Positions 1-7,761 of a stretch of 15,538 nt of DNA are shown here, piece after piece. Numbering within the stretch: the stretch's first letter is position 1; each line of letters opens with the position of its first letter. The notes beneath the pieces were generated by a model. That model worked only from the letters and a program-made list of their open reading frames with translations. It searched no databases and was not told the DNA's origin. Source of the stretch: Armatimonadetes bacterium RBG_19FT_COMBO_69_19 (GTDB lineage: Bacteria > Sysuimicrobiota > Sysuimicrobiia > Sysuimicrobiales > Kaftiobacteriaceae); contig MENB01000032.1 of assembly GCA_001768125.1 (NCBI GenBank), forward strand, positions 1 through 15,538, in the 5' to 3' direction. A program made the position numbers and the translations under genes.

Positions 1-147
1 GATGTCGGCCTGCATCTTCTCCGTCCCCTTGTGCTTGGGGATGGTGGCGAGCATCTCTTCCAGCGCTGAGAGACGCTCCTGAGGCGTGGTGGCCGCCTTG
101 AACTTCTTGTCGGCGGCCATGAAATCGGGCGTGAGGTTCGCAGGCAT
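1..147 (-). CDS. TGS-domain GTPase (DRG/OBG-like), N-terminal fragment
   Basis: The 49 visible codons read from ATG at 147 off the left edge and begin MPANLTPDFMAADKKFKAA, followed by a stretch containing TPQERLSALEEMLATIPKHK and then GTEKMQADI. The LEEMLATIPKHKGTEK block is the N-terminal signature I associate with DRG/OBG-type GTPases carrying a C-terminal TGS domain. That class is common in archaea and eukaryotes and patchy in bacteria. The G domain and TGS domain would lie beyond the window, so the GTPase function itself is not visible. The gene is last in a minus-strand series, 40 bases after the stop of the enolase-superfamily gene, and is probably cotranscribed with it. No good Shine-Dalgarno sequence precedes the ATG; a GGAT about 27 bases upstream is too far away. 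The family call rests on this short signature only. Confidence 0.6.
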   Translation of the reverse strand, partial: MPANLTPDFMAADKKFKAATTPQERLSALEEMLATIPKHKGTEKMQADI

Positions 148-187
148 ATGTCATCGCGAGCCGCGCCAGCGGCGAGCGATCCTGTCT

Positions 188-1312
188 TTATGTTACCTCA
201 AACTTCCGCACGATCCGCTCATCCAGCTCCAGCCCCAGCCCCGGCCGGTGCGGGACGTCGATGAACCCCTCCACCGGCGCCGGGAAGGGCTCGGTGAAGA
301 GATCGCGCAGCGGGTTGGGCGCGAAGAAGTACTCGTACGTCATGAGGTTGGGGACGCTCGCGGCAACGTGCAGCGAAGCGAGATGGGCGATCCCCGCGGA
401 GAACCCGGTGTGCGGGGCGTAGCGGAGGTTGAAGGCGTGCACGAGAGCTCCAACGCGGCGCGCGCCGGAAAACCCACCGACGCGCGCAACATCCGGCTGC
501 ACGATGTCGATCGCGCGGCGGCGGATCAGTTCGCGGAACCCGAAGACGCCAAACTCGCTCTCCCCCGCCGCCACCGGGATGCCCTGCCCCTCCCGCACGC
601 GCTGATAGCCGTCCAGGTCGTCAGGGGGGACCGGTTCTTCGATCCAGGTGATGTCGTCGTCTTCGAGCTGCCGGCAGACCTTGATCGCCGTGGCGGCGTC
701 GTAGGCGCTGTTGACGTCGAGCATGATGTCCACGCCGGGGCCCACCGCCTCGCGGATCGCCTTCACCGAGGCCACGTCCGTCCGCCGGCCGCCGAGCGCC
801 CGGGCGCGGCCGATCTTCACCTTGATCGCCGTGTGCCCCAGCGCGATCTGCTGCTGCGCCTCGGCGACCATCTTCGGGATCTCGTCGAAGTACACGGAGG
901 AGCTGTAGCAGGGGACGCGCGGGCGGCCCGCGCCGCCCAGCATCTTGGAGACGGGCTGTCCCGCGGCCTTGCCCAGGATGTCCCACAGCGCGGTGTCGAT
1001 GCCGCTGATCGCCTCGAACACGAAGCCGCGGTAGTGCCCCCACCCCCGCAGCTGCTGGAACATCTCGTCCCACAGCCCCTCGACGTCGTGGGGGTCGCGC
1101 CCGACCAGCACCGGCGAGAGCAGCTGCTCGACGACCGTCTTCGTCACCTGCGGCGCCTTACGCACGATGCATTCACCCACGCCGGTGATCCCGTCGTCCG
1201 TGGCGACGTAGACGAGCGTGGCGGAGAACGTCGGAAAGGCCCCGATCCCGAACTGGATGGGCTTCGAGAGCGTCCCGGCCAGCATGCGGCACTGCACGCT
1301 TCTGATCTTCAT
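188..1312 (-). CDS. Mandelate racemase/muconate lactonizing enzyme family protein (mandelate racemase subgroup)
   Basis: A 374-residue enolase-superfamily enzyme of full family length, with an N-terminal capping domain (about 1-125) and a C-terminal barrel. Visible catalytic elements are the KxK motif (K164, K166), the metal ligands D199, E225 and E251, and the D274 (QPDVARVGG) plus H301 (APHTG) dyad that defines the mandelate racemase subgroup, with E327 near the position of the electrophilic Glu. These enzymes abstract a proton alpha to a carboxylate and include racemases and acid-sugar dehydratases. The substrate cannot be read from the sequence. The ATG has an AGGTGAGGA Shine-Dalgarno stretch overlapping the cofE stop, 7 bases away, so translational coupling with cofE is likely. 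The stop is TAA. An acid-sugar dehydratase is the commonest role for such proteins, but nothing nearby (transporter, aldolase) supports it here. Confidence 0.88.
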   Translation of the reverse strand: MKIRSVQCRMLAGTLSKPIQFGIGAFPTFSATLVYVATDDGITGVGECIVRKAPQVTKTVVEQLLSPVLVGRDPHDVEGLWDEMFQQLRGWGHYRGFVFEAISGIDTALWDILGKAAGQPVSKMLGGAGRPRVPCYSSSVYFDEIPKMVAEAQQQIALGHTAIKVKIGRARALGGRRTDVASVKAIREAVGPGVDIMLDVNSAYDAATAIKVCRQLEDDDITWIEEPVPPDDLDGYQRVREGQGIPVAAGESEFGVFGFRELIRRRAIDIVQPDVARVGGFSGARRVGALVHAFNLRYAPHTGFSAGIAHLASLHVAASVPNLMTYEYFFAPNPLRDLFTEPFPAPVEGFIDVPHRPGLGLELDERIVRKFEVT

Positions 1313-1319
1313 CGCGTCC

Positions 1320-2075
1320 TCACCTGAACATGTCCTTGTCCGGCTCCCGCAGCAGCTTCGTCCGTCCGGCGCCGGGCAGAAAGCGCGCTCCCCGGATCAC
1401 GACGAGCGGGGTGCCCTCCGCGGCCTGCCCCTGCAGCAGACTGGCCGTCGCGGCGAGCTCGTCCGCCACGCTTTCGATGGAAGAATGCAGCACATACCCG
1501 TACAGGTCCTCACGCCCGATGTAGCTGTAGATGGGCTCGAGCCCGGCCACGCCGATCGCCACGCCTACCGCCCCCTCGCGCCAGGGGCGCCCGTGCGTGT
1601 CGTTGATGATCACGGCCACGTCGGCGCCGACCGCCTGCGCGATCGCCCGCCGGATGCGGACGGCGCTGCCATCCGGGTCCTTGGGCAGCACGCAGACCCA
1701 CTCGCTGCCCAGTCCGACGTTGCTGAAATCCACGCCCGCGTTCGCACAGATGAAACCGAGCCGGTGCTCGGCGATGATCAAGCCCGGCCGAACGCGCAGG
1801 ATGCGCGCGGACTCATCGAGGATGACCTGGCACAGCCGCGGGTCCTTCTCGGCTTCAACCGCGAGTTGCTCCGCGCGGGGCCCGGCGATGATCTCCGCGA
1901 GATGGACGACCGCGCCCTCCGCCTTGCTCACGACTTTCTGGGCGAGGACTAGGACGTCGCCGCGCGCGAGCTCCAGGGCATTGGACCGGCACACCTCGAG
2001 GACGGTGGAGGCGAGGTCCGCACCGGGCCTGATGTCCGGACATCCGGCCGGCACCCACGCCGTCAGGCTCCGCAT
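1320..2075 (-). CDS. cofE: Coenzyme F420-0:L-glutamate ligase
   Basis: A 251-residue protein matching the CofE family in length and motifs: GDVLVLAQKVVSKAEG (39-54), a central ANAGVDFSNVG stretch (111-121) and the signature NDTHGRPWREG (158-168), whose acidic residues bind divalent metal. CofE adds the first, then gamma-linked, glutamates to F420-0 using GTP, making the polyglutamate tail of the deazaflavin cofactor F420. The start ATG at 2075 has GAGGGG nine bases upstream. It follows the F420:NADP oxidoreductase gene after 13 bases and precedes the enolase-superfamily gene by 7, so it sits mid-operon. No actinobacterial FbiB-type C-terminal nitroreductase-like domain is fused; this is the short stand-alone form. 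The other F420 biosynthesis genes (cofC, cofD, cofG/cofH) are not in the window. Confidence 0.92.
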   Translation of the reverse strand: MRSLTAWVPAGCPDIRPGADLASTVLEVCRSNALELARGDVLVLAQKVVSKAEGAVVHLAEIIAGPRAEQLAVEAEKDPRLCQVILDESARILRVRPGLIIAEHRLGFICANAGVDFSNVGLGSEWVCVLPKDPDGSAVRIRRAIAQAVGADVAVIINDTHGRPWREGAVGVAIGVAGLEPIYSYIGREDLYGYVLHSSIESVADELAATASLLQGQAAEGTPLVVIRGARFLPGAGRTKLLREPDKDMFR

Positions 2076-2088
2076 GTTCAGATGCCCC

Positions 2089-2739
2089 TCAATCGAGCCC
2101 CACGATCGCGATGCCGAGATCCTTCTTCTTATAGCGGCGGTTCAGTCCGAGCAGCAGCCCCGCCAGCTGCTCGAGGAGGCGGGACTGCACAAGCGCCCCC
2201 GCATCCACGGGCCGCAGGCCGATGTCGCGGACGATGGTGCCGACGCGGTTCTTGGCGTCGGCATCATCGCCGCAGAGCAATACGTCGCCGTGGAGCGGGC
2301 GTTCCAAATCGGCCAACATCTCCGAGCTGATGGTATGGAATCCTGAGACCACCCGTGCGCCGGGAGCGAGGCGATGAGCCCGCTCCGCGGCGGACATGCC
2401 GTCGACGAGCACGACTGCTCGGGCCTGACGATCGTACGAGACGGTCGTATCTACCACGATCTTCCCTTCCAGGAGCGGGCCGAGCGCCCGGAGCATCGCT
2501 TCATGTCCCTCGAAGGGCACCGTGAGGAAGACGACGTCAGCTTCGTGCGCCGCGTCGGGGTTGGCCCGCGCCGCGGCCGCATCGAGACCTGCGCTCGCTG
2601 CGACGACATGGGCGCGCGACGCGTCTCGCGACCCGATGAGCACCCGCGCGCCCGACCGGCCGAGCCGCCTGGCCAGTCCCAGGCCGAGATGGCCCGTCCC
2701 GCCGATGATCGCGATCGCGCCGGCAGCGTGGTCTGTCAC
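2089..2739 (-). CDS. npdG: F420H2:NADP oxidoreductase (NADPH-dependent F420 reductase)
   Basis: A 216-residue Rossmann-fold protein. The dinucleotide-binding glycine motif IIGGTGHLG (11-19) is followed by IGSRDASRA (35-43), the SR motif that recognises the NADP(H) 2'-phosphate in the Fno/NpdG family. Length matches the family (about 210-230). The enzyme passes hydride between NADPH and the deazaflavin F420, supplying F420H2 to other reductases. The start is GTG at 2739 and overlaps the M16 peptidase stop by four bases (GTGA), implying translational coupling. cofE follows after 13 bases, so cofactor synthesis and cofactor reduction are encoded side by side, which strengthens both calls. A general NADP-binding oxidoreductase is the fallback. 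Confidence 0.88.
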   Translation of the reverse strand: MTDHAAGAIAIIGGTGHLGLGLARRLGRSGARVLIGSRDASRAHVVAASAGLDAAAARANPDAAHEADVVFLTVPFEGHEAMLRALGPLLEGKIVVDTTVSYDRQARAVVLVDGMSAAERAHRLAPGARVVSGFHTISSEMLADLERPLHGDVLLCGDDADAKNRVGTIVRDIGLRPVDAGALVQSRLLEQLAGLLLGLNRRYKKKDLGIAIVGLD

Positions 2740-5384
2740 GGTGCGGGCGGCGGCCCGGCCACCGCGACCGAATAGGCATTCAGCGAAAAGCGTCGCGCTC
2801 CACCGATGATGCCGTCGCGGGTCAGCGCACGGATGATGCCGGGGAACCGCACCAGGTAATCGAGCCCGAGACCGAACAGCTCCATGTCCGCCAGCGTCTG
2901 GGCAATGCCGCCGTTGGTTTCCAGGCGCAGGGCGAGCGAGCCGATCAGGAAGTTGCGCGCATCGCCCAGTTCCTCATCGGTCGGACCGGTCTCCTGGAAG
3001 GTGCGAACCTCCTCGAGGATGCTCTCGATGGCCCGCGTCTCATTCTGCGGGTTCACCCCGGCGCGGACCCACCAGGGACCGGCCAGGAGGCCTGCGCGGA
3101 TGTCGCTGTAGGCGTAGTACGCCATCCCCTGCCGCTCGCGGACGCTGTCCCCGAGGCGCCCCATCATCCCAATCTGGCCCAGGATGAGGTTGGCGATCAT
3201 CACGTCATAGTACGCCGGATCCGTTCGCGAAAGCCCGGGCACCCCGAGCACGATGTCGGACTGGATCTTCCCGCCGAGGCGCGCCTCCCCGCGGCGGGGG
3301 GAGGTCGGTTGGAGGACGGGAGGCAGATGCGGCAGCGCCCACGCACCCTGGCGCCTCCAGCTCGCGAAGACCTGGGCGGTCACATCCAGCACCTCACCCG
3401 GAGGGAGGTCGCCGACCGCGGCGAGGATCGACGCTTCGGGCCGGTAGTGCTCCGCGTGAAATCGAACCAGATCGTCACGGCCGAGACCTTCAACCACCGC
3501 CTCCTCTCCATCCACCATCTGCGCGTAGGGATGCCCCGTCGGGTACATCAGGCGACGCCAGGCGCGCTCGGCGACCACCCGGGTGTCCTGCGCCCCGATG
3601 CGCAACCCCGTCAACAGCTCGCCGCGAACCTTCTCCACCTCCTCCGCCGGGAATGTGGGCTGCATCAGGAGATCTCCCACGATGGCCATCGCCTCCCGGG
3701 CATCTTCCCGCAGGACGCGAAGCGCGAGCGCGACGACCTCCATGTTGGAGAAGACGGCGAGGCTGGCCCCCATCCCCTCGAGCGTTTCCGCGATCTCCTG
3801 GGAGGACCGCGTCTTCGTGCCGCGCTGCAGCAGGGCGGCGGTGAAGCGGGCGAGGCCGGGGCGCGCCCCGTCGAACATCGCTCCGGCTTTCACGTAGCCG
3901 TGCACGGCGACCATGCCCGTGGTCGGCTGCTCGTGCGCCAGCACAAGCAGGCCGTTGTGCAGCTCGCTCCTCGTCACCGTCTCGGGCGTCACGGCGACCT
4001 CGGGCGCCCCCGGCCGGGCGCCTTCCTTCTGCGCATCCGGCGTGTAGTGGAACGTCCCGGGATGATGGGCGGCATGGATCGCGGGGGACGCGGAACCCCC
4101 GGGCTCGGGCAGGTACCAGCCCACCGTGCGGTTGCGCGCGGCAAAGTAGCGCGCCGCGGCGGCCGAGACGTCGGCGGCGGTGACCCGATCGATGCGCTCC
4201 AGGAGCATGGGAAACGCCTCGACACCGTCAACCGCGGCGAAGGCGCCGAGGGCCAGCGCCGTGCGGTACACGCCGTCCTGGGCGAAGATGAACTGGGCTT
4301 TGGCCTGCTTCTTCACCTTCGCCAACTCGGCCGCGCCCACAGGCTCTCGCGCCAGACGCTCCAGCTCGGCCAGCGTGCGCTCCTCGATCGCCCGGACATC
4401 GCCTCCCGCTCGAGCGGTGGCCACGACACGAAAGAGGGTCGGATCCACGGCGGGGATGAGGGACGTCGTCACGTCGCTGGCCAGCTGGGTCTCGACGAGC
4501 GCTCGGTACAGACGGGAGCTACGGCCGCCACCGGCCGCATCGAACGGCACGATGCTCTTGAACCCGGAGAGCAGACCGTCGATGACCAGCAGGGCGGCGA
4601 GATCCGGATGCGATGCCTCGGGAACGTGATAGGCGAGGTGAAGATAGGCGGTGGCGCCGCCCGGACGCTGCAACGTCAGCCGGCGCTCCCCTTCCTGGGC
4701 CGGCTCCCGACCCCGGACCGCAGGAACGGCCGGCCCCGGCGGGATCGGCGAGAAGGCCGTGCGGATGAGTTCGAGCGTGCGGTCCGCGTCGAAGGCGCCC
4801 ACCGCCACCGCGATAGCGTTGTTCGGATGGTAGTACGTCCGGTAGTGGTGGTATAGATCGTCCCGCGTGATCGCGCGCAGATCGTCCTTCCAGCCGATGA
4901 CCGGGATCCGGTAGGGGTGGATCTTGTGCGCGGCCGCGTCCACCTCTTCGCGCAACAGGTAGGAGGGGAAGTTCTCGCTGCCTTCCCGCTCTGAGATGAT
5001 CACCGTGCGCTCGCTCTCGATCTCCCCCGAGTCGAAGATCGTGTTGGCCATCCGGTCGGCTTCCAGCTCGACGGCCACGGCGAGGTGCTCGGCCGGCATG
5101 ACCTCGTGGTACGCGGTGTAGTCCTTCCAGGTGAAGGCGTTCCACCGCCCGCCCAGCCGGTCGATGTAGCGGGTGAGCGTCCCTTTCGGGTGCGTGGGCG
5201 TCCCCTTGAAGAGCAGGTGCTCGACCCAGTGCGAGATGCCGGTGATCCCCGGGCGCTCGTTGCGGCTGCCCACGCGATACCAGACCCAGAAGGTGGCCAC
5301 GGGGGCGGGGCGGGATTCGAGGAGCAGGACCTGCAGGCCGTTCTCCAGCGTCGCATTCCGCAGTGTCTGCATTCTCCCGTGCAT
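2736..5384 (-). CDS. Two-domain M16 family zinc metallopeptidase
   Basis: An 882-residue protein made of two tandem M16 units. The N-terminal unit has the inverted zinc motif HWVEH (52-56) and a downstream SERE around 131-134 that supplies the third ligand. A Pro/Gly-rich linker lies at about 430-475. The second unit starts near ELHNGLLVLAHEQ, lacks an HxxEH motif and carries the conserved helper region near the C-terminus (GRLGDSVRERQGMAYYAYS). This matches the processing-peptidase-like architecture of one catalytic and one inactive half forming a chamber for short peptides. No signal peptide or membrane segment is visible, so it appears cytoplasmic. Start: ATG at 5384 has AAGGAGA almost adjacent, while ATG four codons later (5372) has GGGAGA close by and AAGGAG 13 bases upstream; either is possible. 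It is probably first in the minus-strand operon. Confidence 0.93.
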   Translation of the reverse strand: MHGRMQTLRNATLENGLQVLLLESRPAPVATFWVWYRVGSRNERPGITGISHWVEHLLFKGTPTHPKGTLTRYIDRLGGRWNAFTWKDYTAYHEVMPAEHLAVAVELEADRMANTIFDSGEIESERTVIISEREGSENFPSYLLREEVDAAAHKIHPYRIPVIGWKDDLRAITRDDLYHHYRTYYHPNNAIAVAVGAFDADRTLELIRTAFSPIPPGPAVPAVRGREPAQEGERRLTLQRPGGATAYLHLAYHVPEASHPDLAALLVIDGLLSGFKSIVPFDAAGGGRSSRLYRALVETQLASDVTTSLIPAVDPTLFRVVATARAGGDVRAIEERTLAELERLAREPVGAAELAKVKKQAKAQFIFAQDGVYRTALALGAFAAVDGVEAFPMLLERIDRVTAADVSAAAARYFAARNRTVGWYLPEPGGSASPAIHAAHHPGTFHYTPDAQKEGARPGAPEVAVTPETVTRSELHNGLLVLAHEQPTTGMVAVHGYVKAGAMFDGARPGLARFTAALLQRGTKTRSSQEIAETLEGMGASLAVFSNMEVVALALRVLREDAREAMAIVGDLLMQPTFPAEEVEKVRGELLTGLRIGAQDTRVVAERAWRRLMYPTGHPYAQMVDGEEAVVEGLGRDDLVRFHAEHYRPEASILAAVGDLPPGEVLDVTAQVFASWRRQGAWALPHLPPVLQPTSPRRGEARLGGKIQSDIVLGVPGLSRTDPAYYDVMIANLILGQIGMMGRLGDSVRERQGMAYYAYSDIRAGLLAGPWWVRAGVNPQNETRAIESILEEVRTFQETGPTDEELGDARNFLIGSLALRLETNGGIAQTLADMELFGLGLDYLVRFPGIIRALTRDGIIGGARRFSLNAYSVAVAGPPPAP

Positions 5385-5480
5385 TCTCCTTTACGGAAAC
5401 CTTCCCCTTGTAGCAGCCACATCATTCCAAAGGACGACGCCGAAGGAAGCATTCTTCCTCGTTGAAGAAGACTGAGGAGT

Positions 5481-6314
5481 GTGGGCACCCTCACCTGGGC
5501 CGGCGTGACGCGCTACCGGCGTGCGCTCGTCGGAGCACACCGTGTGCGCACGAAGGCGCAGGCGCTGCGCTTCGTTAACGCGCTGGGTTTCTGCTACGCC
5601 TTCACCCCCGGCCCCGGCGATCTCCCGGCGCTCTTCGACGTCCTCGACACGCGCAGCGTCAACCGGATGTGGAGCTGGACCTGGCAGTGGAAAGACGAGC
5701 TGGCCACCGAACGCAGGCTCTTCTACGGCCGGCTCCTCCGGCGCAAGCCGACCTTCGTGTCGCTCGCCTACCTGCCCCACTTCTTTGCCCTAACCGGCAA
5801 CGTCGGGGAGGCGGACGACTACCTCCAGGCTTATCACGAAGGGCGGCTGGGCCGGCTCGCCAAGGAGCTGTACGAATACGTGCGGGAACACGGGCGCTGC
5901 TCGACGTGGACGTTGCGCCGGCAGTTCGTGCTGCACGCCGACCGCGCCGCCCCGTTCCACCGGGCGCTGCGGGCGCTGCAGGAACGCTGCCTGATCGCCA
6001 AGGTCGCCGAGCAGGAGAGCGGCAGCTTCGCCTACATCTGGGACACGTTCGACCGCTGGCTCCCCGAAGTCGTGCGGGCGGCGGAGCGGATCAGCAGTAC
6101 GGACGCCGCGGCGGCTCTCCTGCAGCGCTACCTGCGCACGGTGGGTGCGGCTCCCGCCCGCACCGCCCGCGATCTCTTCGCGTGGCCCCCCGCCATGTTC
6201 GAAGCGGCGCGGCGTTCGGCGGATGCGCGGGTGCTGGATACGAACATCGAGGGGAGCCCTGCGCTCGCCCATGCGCAGGTATTCGCGGTCGCGGGGCGAA
6301 GGCGCGCCCGGTGA
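5481..6314 (+). CDS. AlkZ-like winged-helix DNA-binding protein
   Basis: A 277-residue protein. The blocks ALRFVNALGFCYAF (near 30-43), YYG-like FYGRLLRRKPTFVSL, DDYLQAYHEGRL, a winged-helix stretch STWTLRRQFV with RALRALQERCLIAKV, then FAYIWDTFDRWLPEVV and LLQRYLRTVGAAPARTARDLFAW resemble proteins annotated as AlkZ-related (YcaQ superfamily, HTH_42 fold). True AlkZ is a DNA glycosylase that unhooks interstrand crosslinks using a QxQ motif. I do not see that motif, so glycosylase activity is uncertain. Start is GTG with AGGAG almost touching it; the next in-frame ATG (5668) would cut conserved residues. The TGA overlaps the dinB ATG by one base (TGATG), which supports a shared DNA-damage role. 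I recognised this from memory of the family, not from a search. Confidence 0.6.
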   Translation: MGTLTWAGVTRYRRALVGAHRVRTKAQALRFVNALGFCYAFTPGPGDLPALFDVLDTRSVNRMWSWTWQWKDELATERRLFYGRLLRRKPTFVSLAYLPHFFALTGNVGEADDYLQAYHEGRLGRLAKELYEYVREHGRCSTWTLRRQFVLHADRAAPFHRALRALQERCLIAKVAEQESGSFAYIWDTFDRWLPEVVRAAERISSTDAAAALLQRYLRTVGAAPARTARDLFAWPPAMFEAARRSADARVLDTNIEGSPALAHAQVFAVAGRRRAR

Positions 6315-7387
6315 TGGGGCGCACGATCCTGCACGTCGACGTCGACGCCTTCTTCGCCGCGGTTGAGCAGTTGCGGCGGCCGGAGCTGCGCGGAAAGCCG
6401 GTCGTGGTCGGCGGCGACGGCAACCCGCACCGCCGCGGCGTCGTGAGCACCGCATCCTACGAGGCCCGCGCTTACGGCATCCATTCCGCGATGCCGCTGC
6501 GGACCGCGTACAAGAAGTGCCCGCAGGCGGTCTTCCTGCCGGTGGATTTCCCCACCTACGGGGAGTACTCGCACCGCATCATGGCCATCCTGCGCGAGTA
6601 CACGCCGCTGGTCGAGCCGGTGTCGGTGGATGAGGCCTTCCTCGAGGTCACGGACGCCGCCGCGGATCCCCTCGCCCTGGCGGAAGAGATACGCGGCCGT
6701 ATCCACACAGACACCGGGCTCACGGCCTCGATCGGCATTGGCCCCAACAAGCTGCTGGCGAAGATCGCCTCGGGGCTGCGCAAGCCCAACGCGGTCACCC
6801 ACATCCCCGAAGAGCGCGCCGCCGAGATGCTGCGGGAGCTGCCGGTCACGGTGCTGTGGGGGATCGGGCCGAAGACCGCAGCCAGACTCCAGGATGTGGT
6901 CCGCGTGCACACGGTCGGAGAGCTGTGCACCGTCCCCCTCGCAGCGCTGCGGGCGCTGCTCGGGGACCACCACGGCGCGTATCTGTACCGGATCTGCCGG
7001 GGTCAGGATGACAGCCCGATCGTCACGGAGTGGGAACCGAAATCGATGAGCCGCGAGACGACGTACCAGTACGACACCCGGAAGCGGGAGGTCCTCATCG
7101 ACACGATCACCGCGCTTGCCGCGGAGGTCGGCGGGGACCTGCAGCGGGACGGTTACCGGGGCCGGACCGTGACGGTGAAAATTCGCTACCACGACTTCAA
7201 GACGCACACCCGGGCGCTGACCCTGCCCGAGGCGATCGATGAGGGCGCGCGCATCCGCGAGACCGCGGTCGGCCTCCTTGACCGTTTTGCGCTGGACCGA
7301 GCGGTGAGGCTCGTCGGAGTGCGGGTGTCCGGGCTGACCAAAACCGCGGGCGAAGAACGGGGGAACGGTGGCCTATGGAACGGTTGA
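6314..7387 (+). CDS. dinB: DNA polymerase IV (Y-family translesion polymerase)
   Basis: A 357-residue Y-family polymerase. The N-terminal [15 protein letters not shown] carries metal ligand D9, and [11 protein letters not shown] carries D106 and E107. [17 protein letters not shown] (45-61) is the finger nucleotide-binding region, and [20 protein letters not shown] (138-157) and [11 protein letters not shown] (helix-hairpin-helix) follow in the expected order, then the little-finger domain. It bypasses damaged or misaligned template bases. ATG at 6314 was chosen because it aligns with the family N-terminus and overlaps the previous stop; the reading frame stays open upstream but that part is a shadow of the AlkZ-like gene. 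The C-terminus ends [15 protein letters not shown] and shows no QxxLF-type sliding-clamp motif. The RidA-family gene starts inside the last 13 bases. Confidence 0.95.
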   Translation: MGRTILHVDVDAFFAAVEQLRRPELRGKPVVVGGDGNPHRRGVVSTASYEARAYGIHSAMPLRTAYKKCPQAVFLPVDFPTYGEYSHRIMAILREYTPLVEPVSVDEAFLEVTDAAADPLALAEEIRGRIHTDTGLTASIGIGPNKLLAKIASGLRKPNAVTHIPEERAAEMLRELPVTVLWGIGPKTAARLQDVVRVHTVGELCTVPLAALRALLGDHHGAYLYRICRGQDDSPIVTEWEPKSMSRETTYQYDTRKREVLIDTITALAAEVGGDLQRDGYRGRTVTVKIRYHDFKTHTRALTLPEAIDEGARIRETAVGLLDRFALDRAVRLVGVRVSGLTKTAGEERGNGGLWNG

Positions 7388-7761
7388 ACATCTCGACCGG
7401 CACGAAGTGGGAGCCCATCGTCGGGTACTCCCGGGCCGTGCGCGTGGGGCATCAGGTCTTCGTCTCGGGGACCACCGCGACCAACGAGCGGGGGGAGATC
7501 GTCGGCGTGGGCGACGCTTACGCGCAGACGAAACAGGCCCTCGCGAACATCGCCCGTGCCCTGCAGCAGGCCGGGGCCATGCTCGACGACGTCGTGCGCA
7601 CCCGGATCTACGTGACCGACATCGCCCGGTGGGAGGCGATCGGCCGGGCGCACGGCGAGGTCTTCGCGCGCATCCGCCCGGCCACCTCGATGGTCGAAGT
7701 GCGTGCGCTGATCATGCCGGAGATGCTGGTCGAGATCGAGGCCGACGCGGTGACTTCATGA
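7375..7761 (+). CDS. RidA family (YjgF/YER057c/UK114) protein
   Basis: A 128-residue protein of typical RidA length with the fold's usual blocks: [15 protein letters not shown] (21-35), [18 protein letters not shown] (51-68), [15 protein letters not shown] (72-86) and [26 protein letters not shown] (101-126). Classical RidA trimers hydrolyse reactive enamines and imines from PLP enzymes using an Arg in the PARSCVEV motif. Here that position is T104 (PATSMVEV), so this belongs to an Arg-lacking Rid subfamily whose chemistry is not predicted by the RidA model. The gene starts 13 bases inside dinB with weak ribosome binding (GGTGG just upstream). It converges with the peroxiredoxin gene, overlapping it by six bases at the 3' ends. 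Confidence 0.9.
   Translation: MERLNISTGTKWEPIVGYSRAVRVGHQVFVSGTTATNERGEIVGVGDAYAQTKQALANIARALQQAGAMLDDVVRTRIYVTDIARWEAIGRAHGEVFARIRPATSMVEVRALIMPEMLVEIEADAVTS

Noticed and set aside
86..1327. Plus-strand open frame of 413 codons
   Set aside because: Antisense shadow of the enolase-superfamily gene and the GTPase start.
3309..4856. Plus-strand open frame of 515 codons
   Set aside because: Lies opposite the M16 peptidase, whose motifs are clear; its translation is His/Arg/Gly-rich without domains.
5385..5480. Promoter in the divergent spacer before the M16 operon
   Set aside because: TGCTACAAG resembles an extended -10 on the minus strand, but no acceptable -35 lies at 16-18 bases, so I did not list it.
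5669..6313. 215-codon N-terminal extension of dinB
   Set aside because: The frame is open but its translation is Arg/Ala/Pro-rich and overlaps the conserved AlkZ-like gene; Pol IV begins at [11 protein letters not shown].
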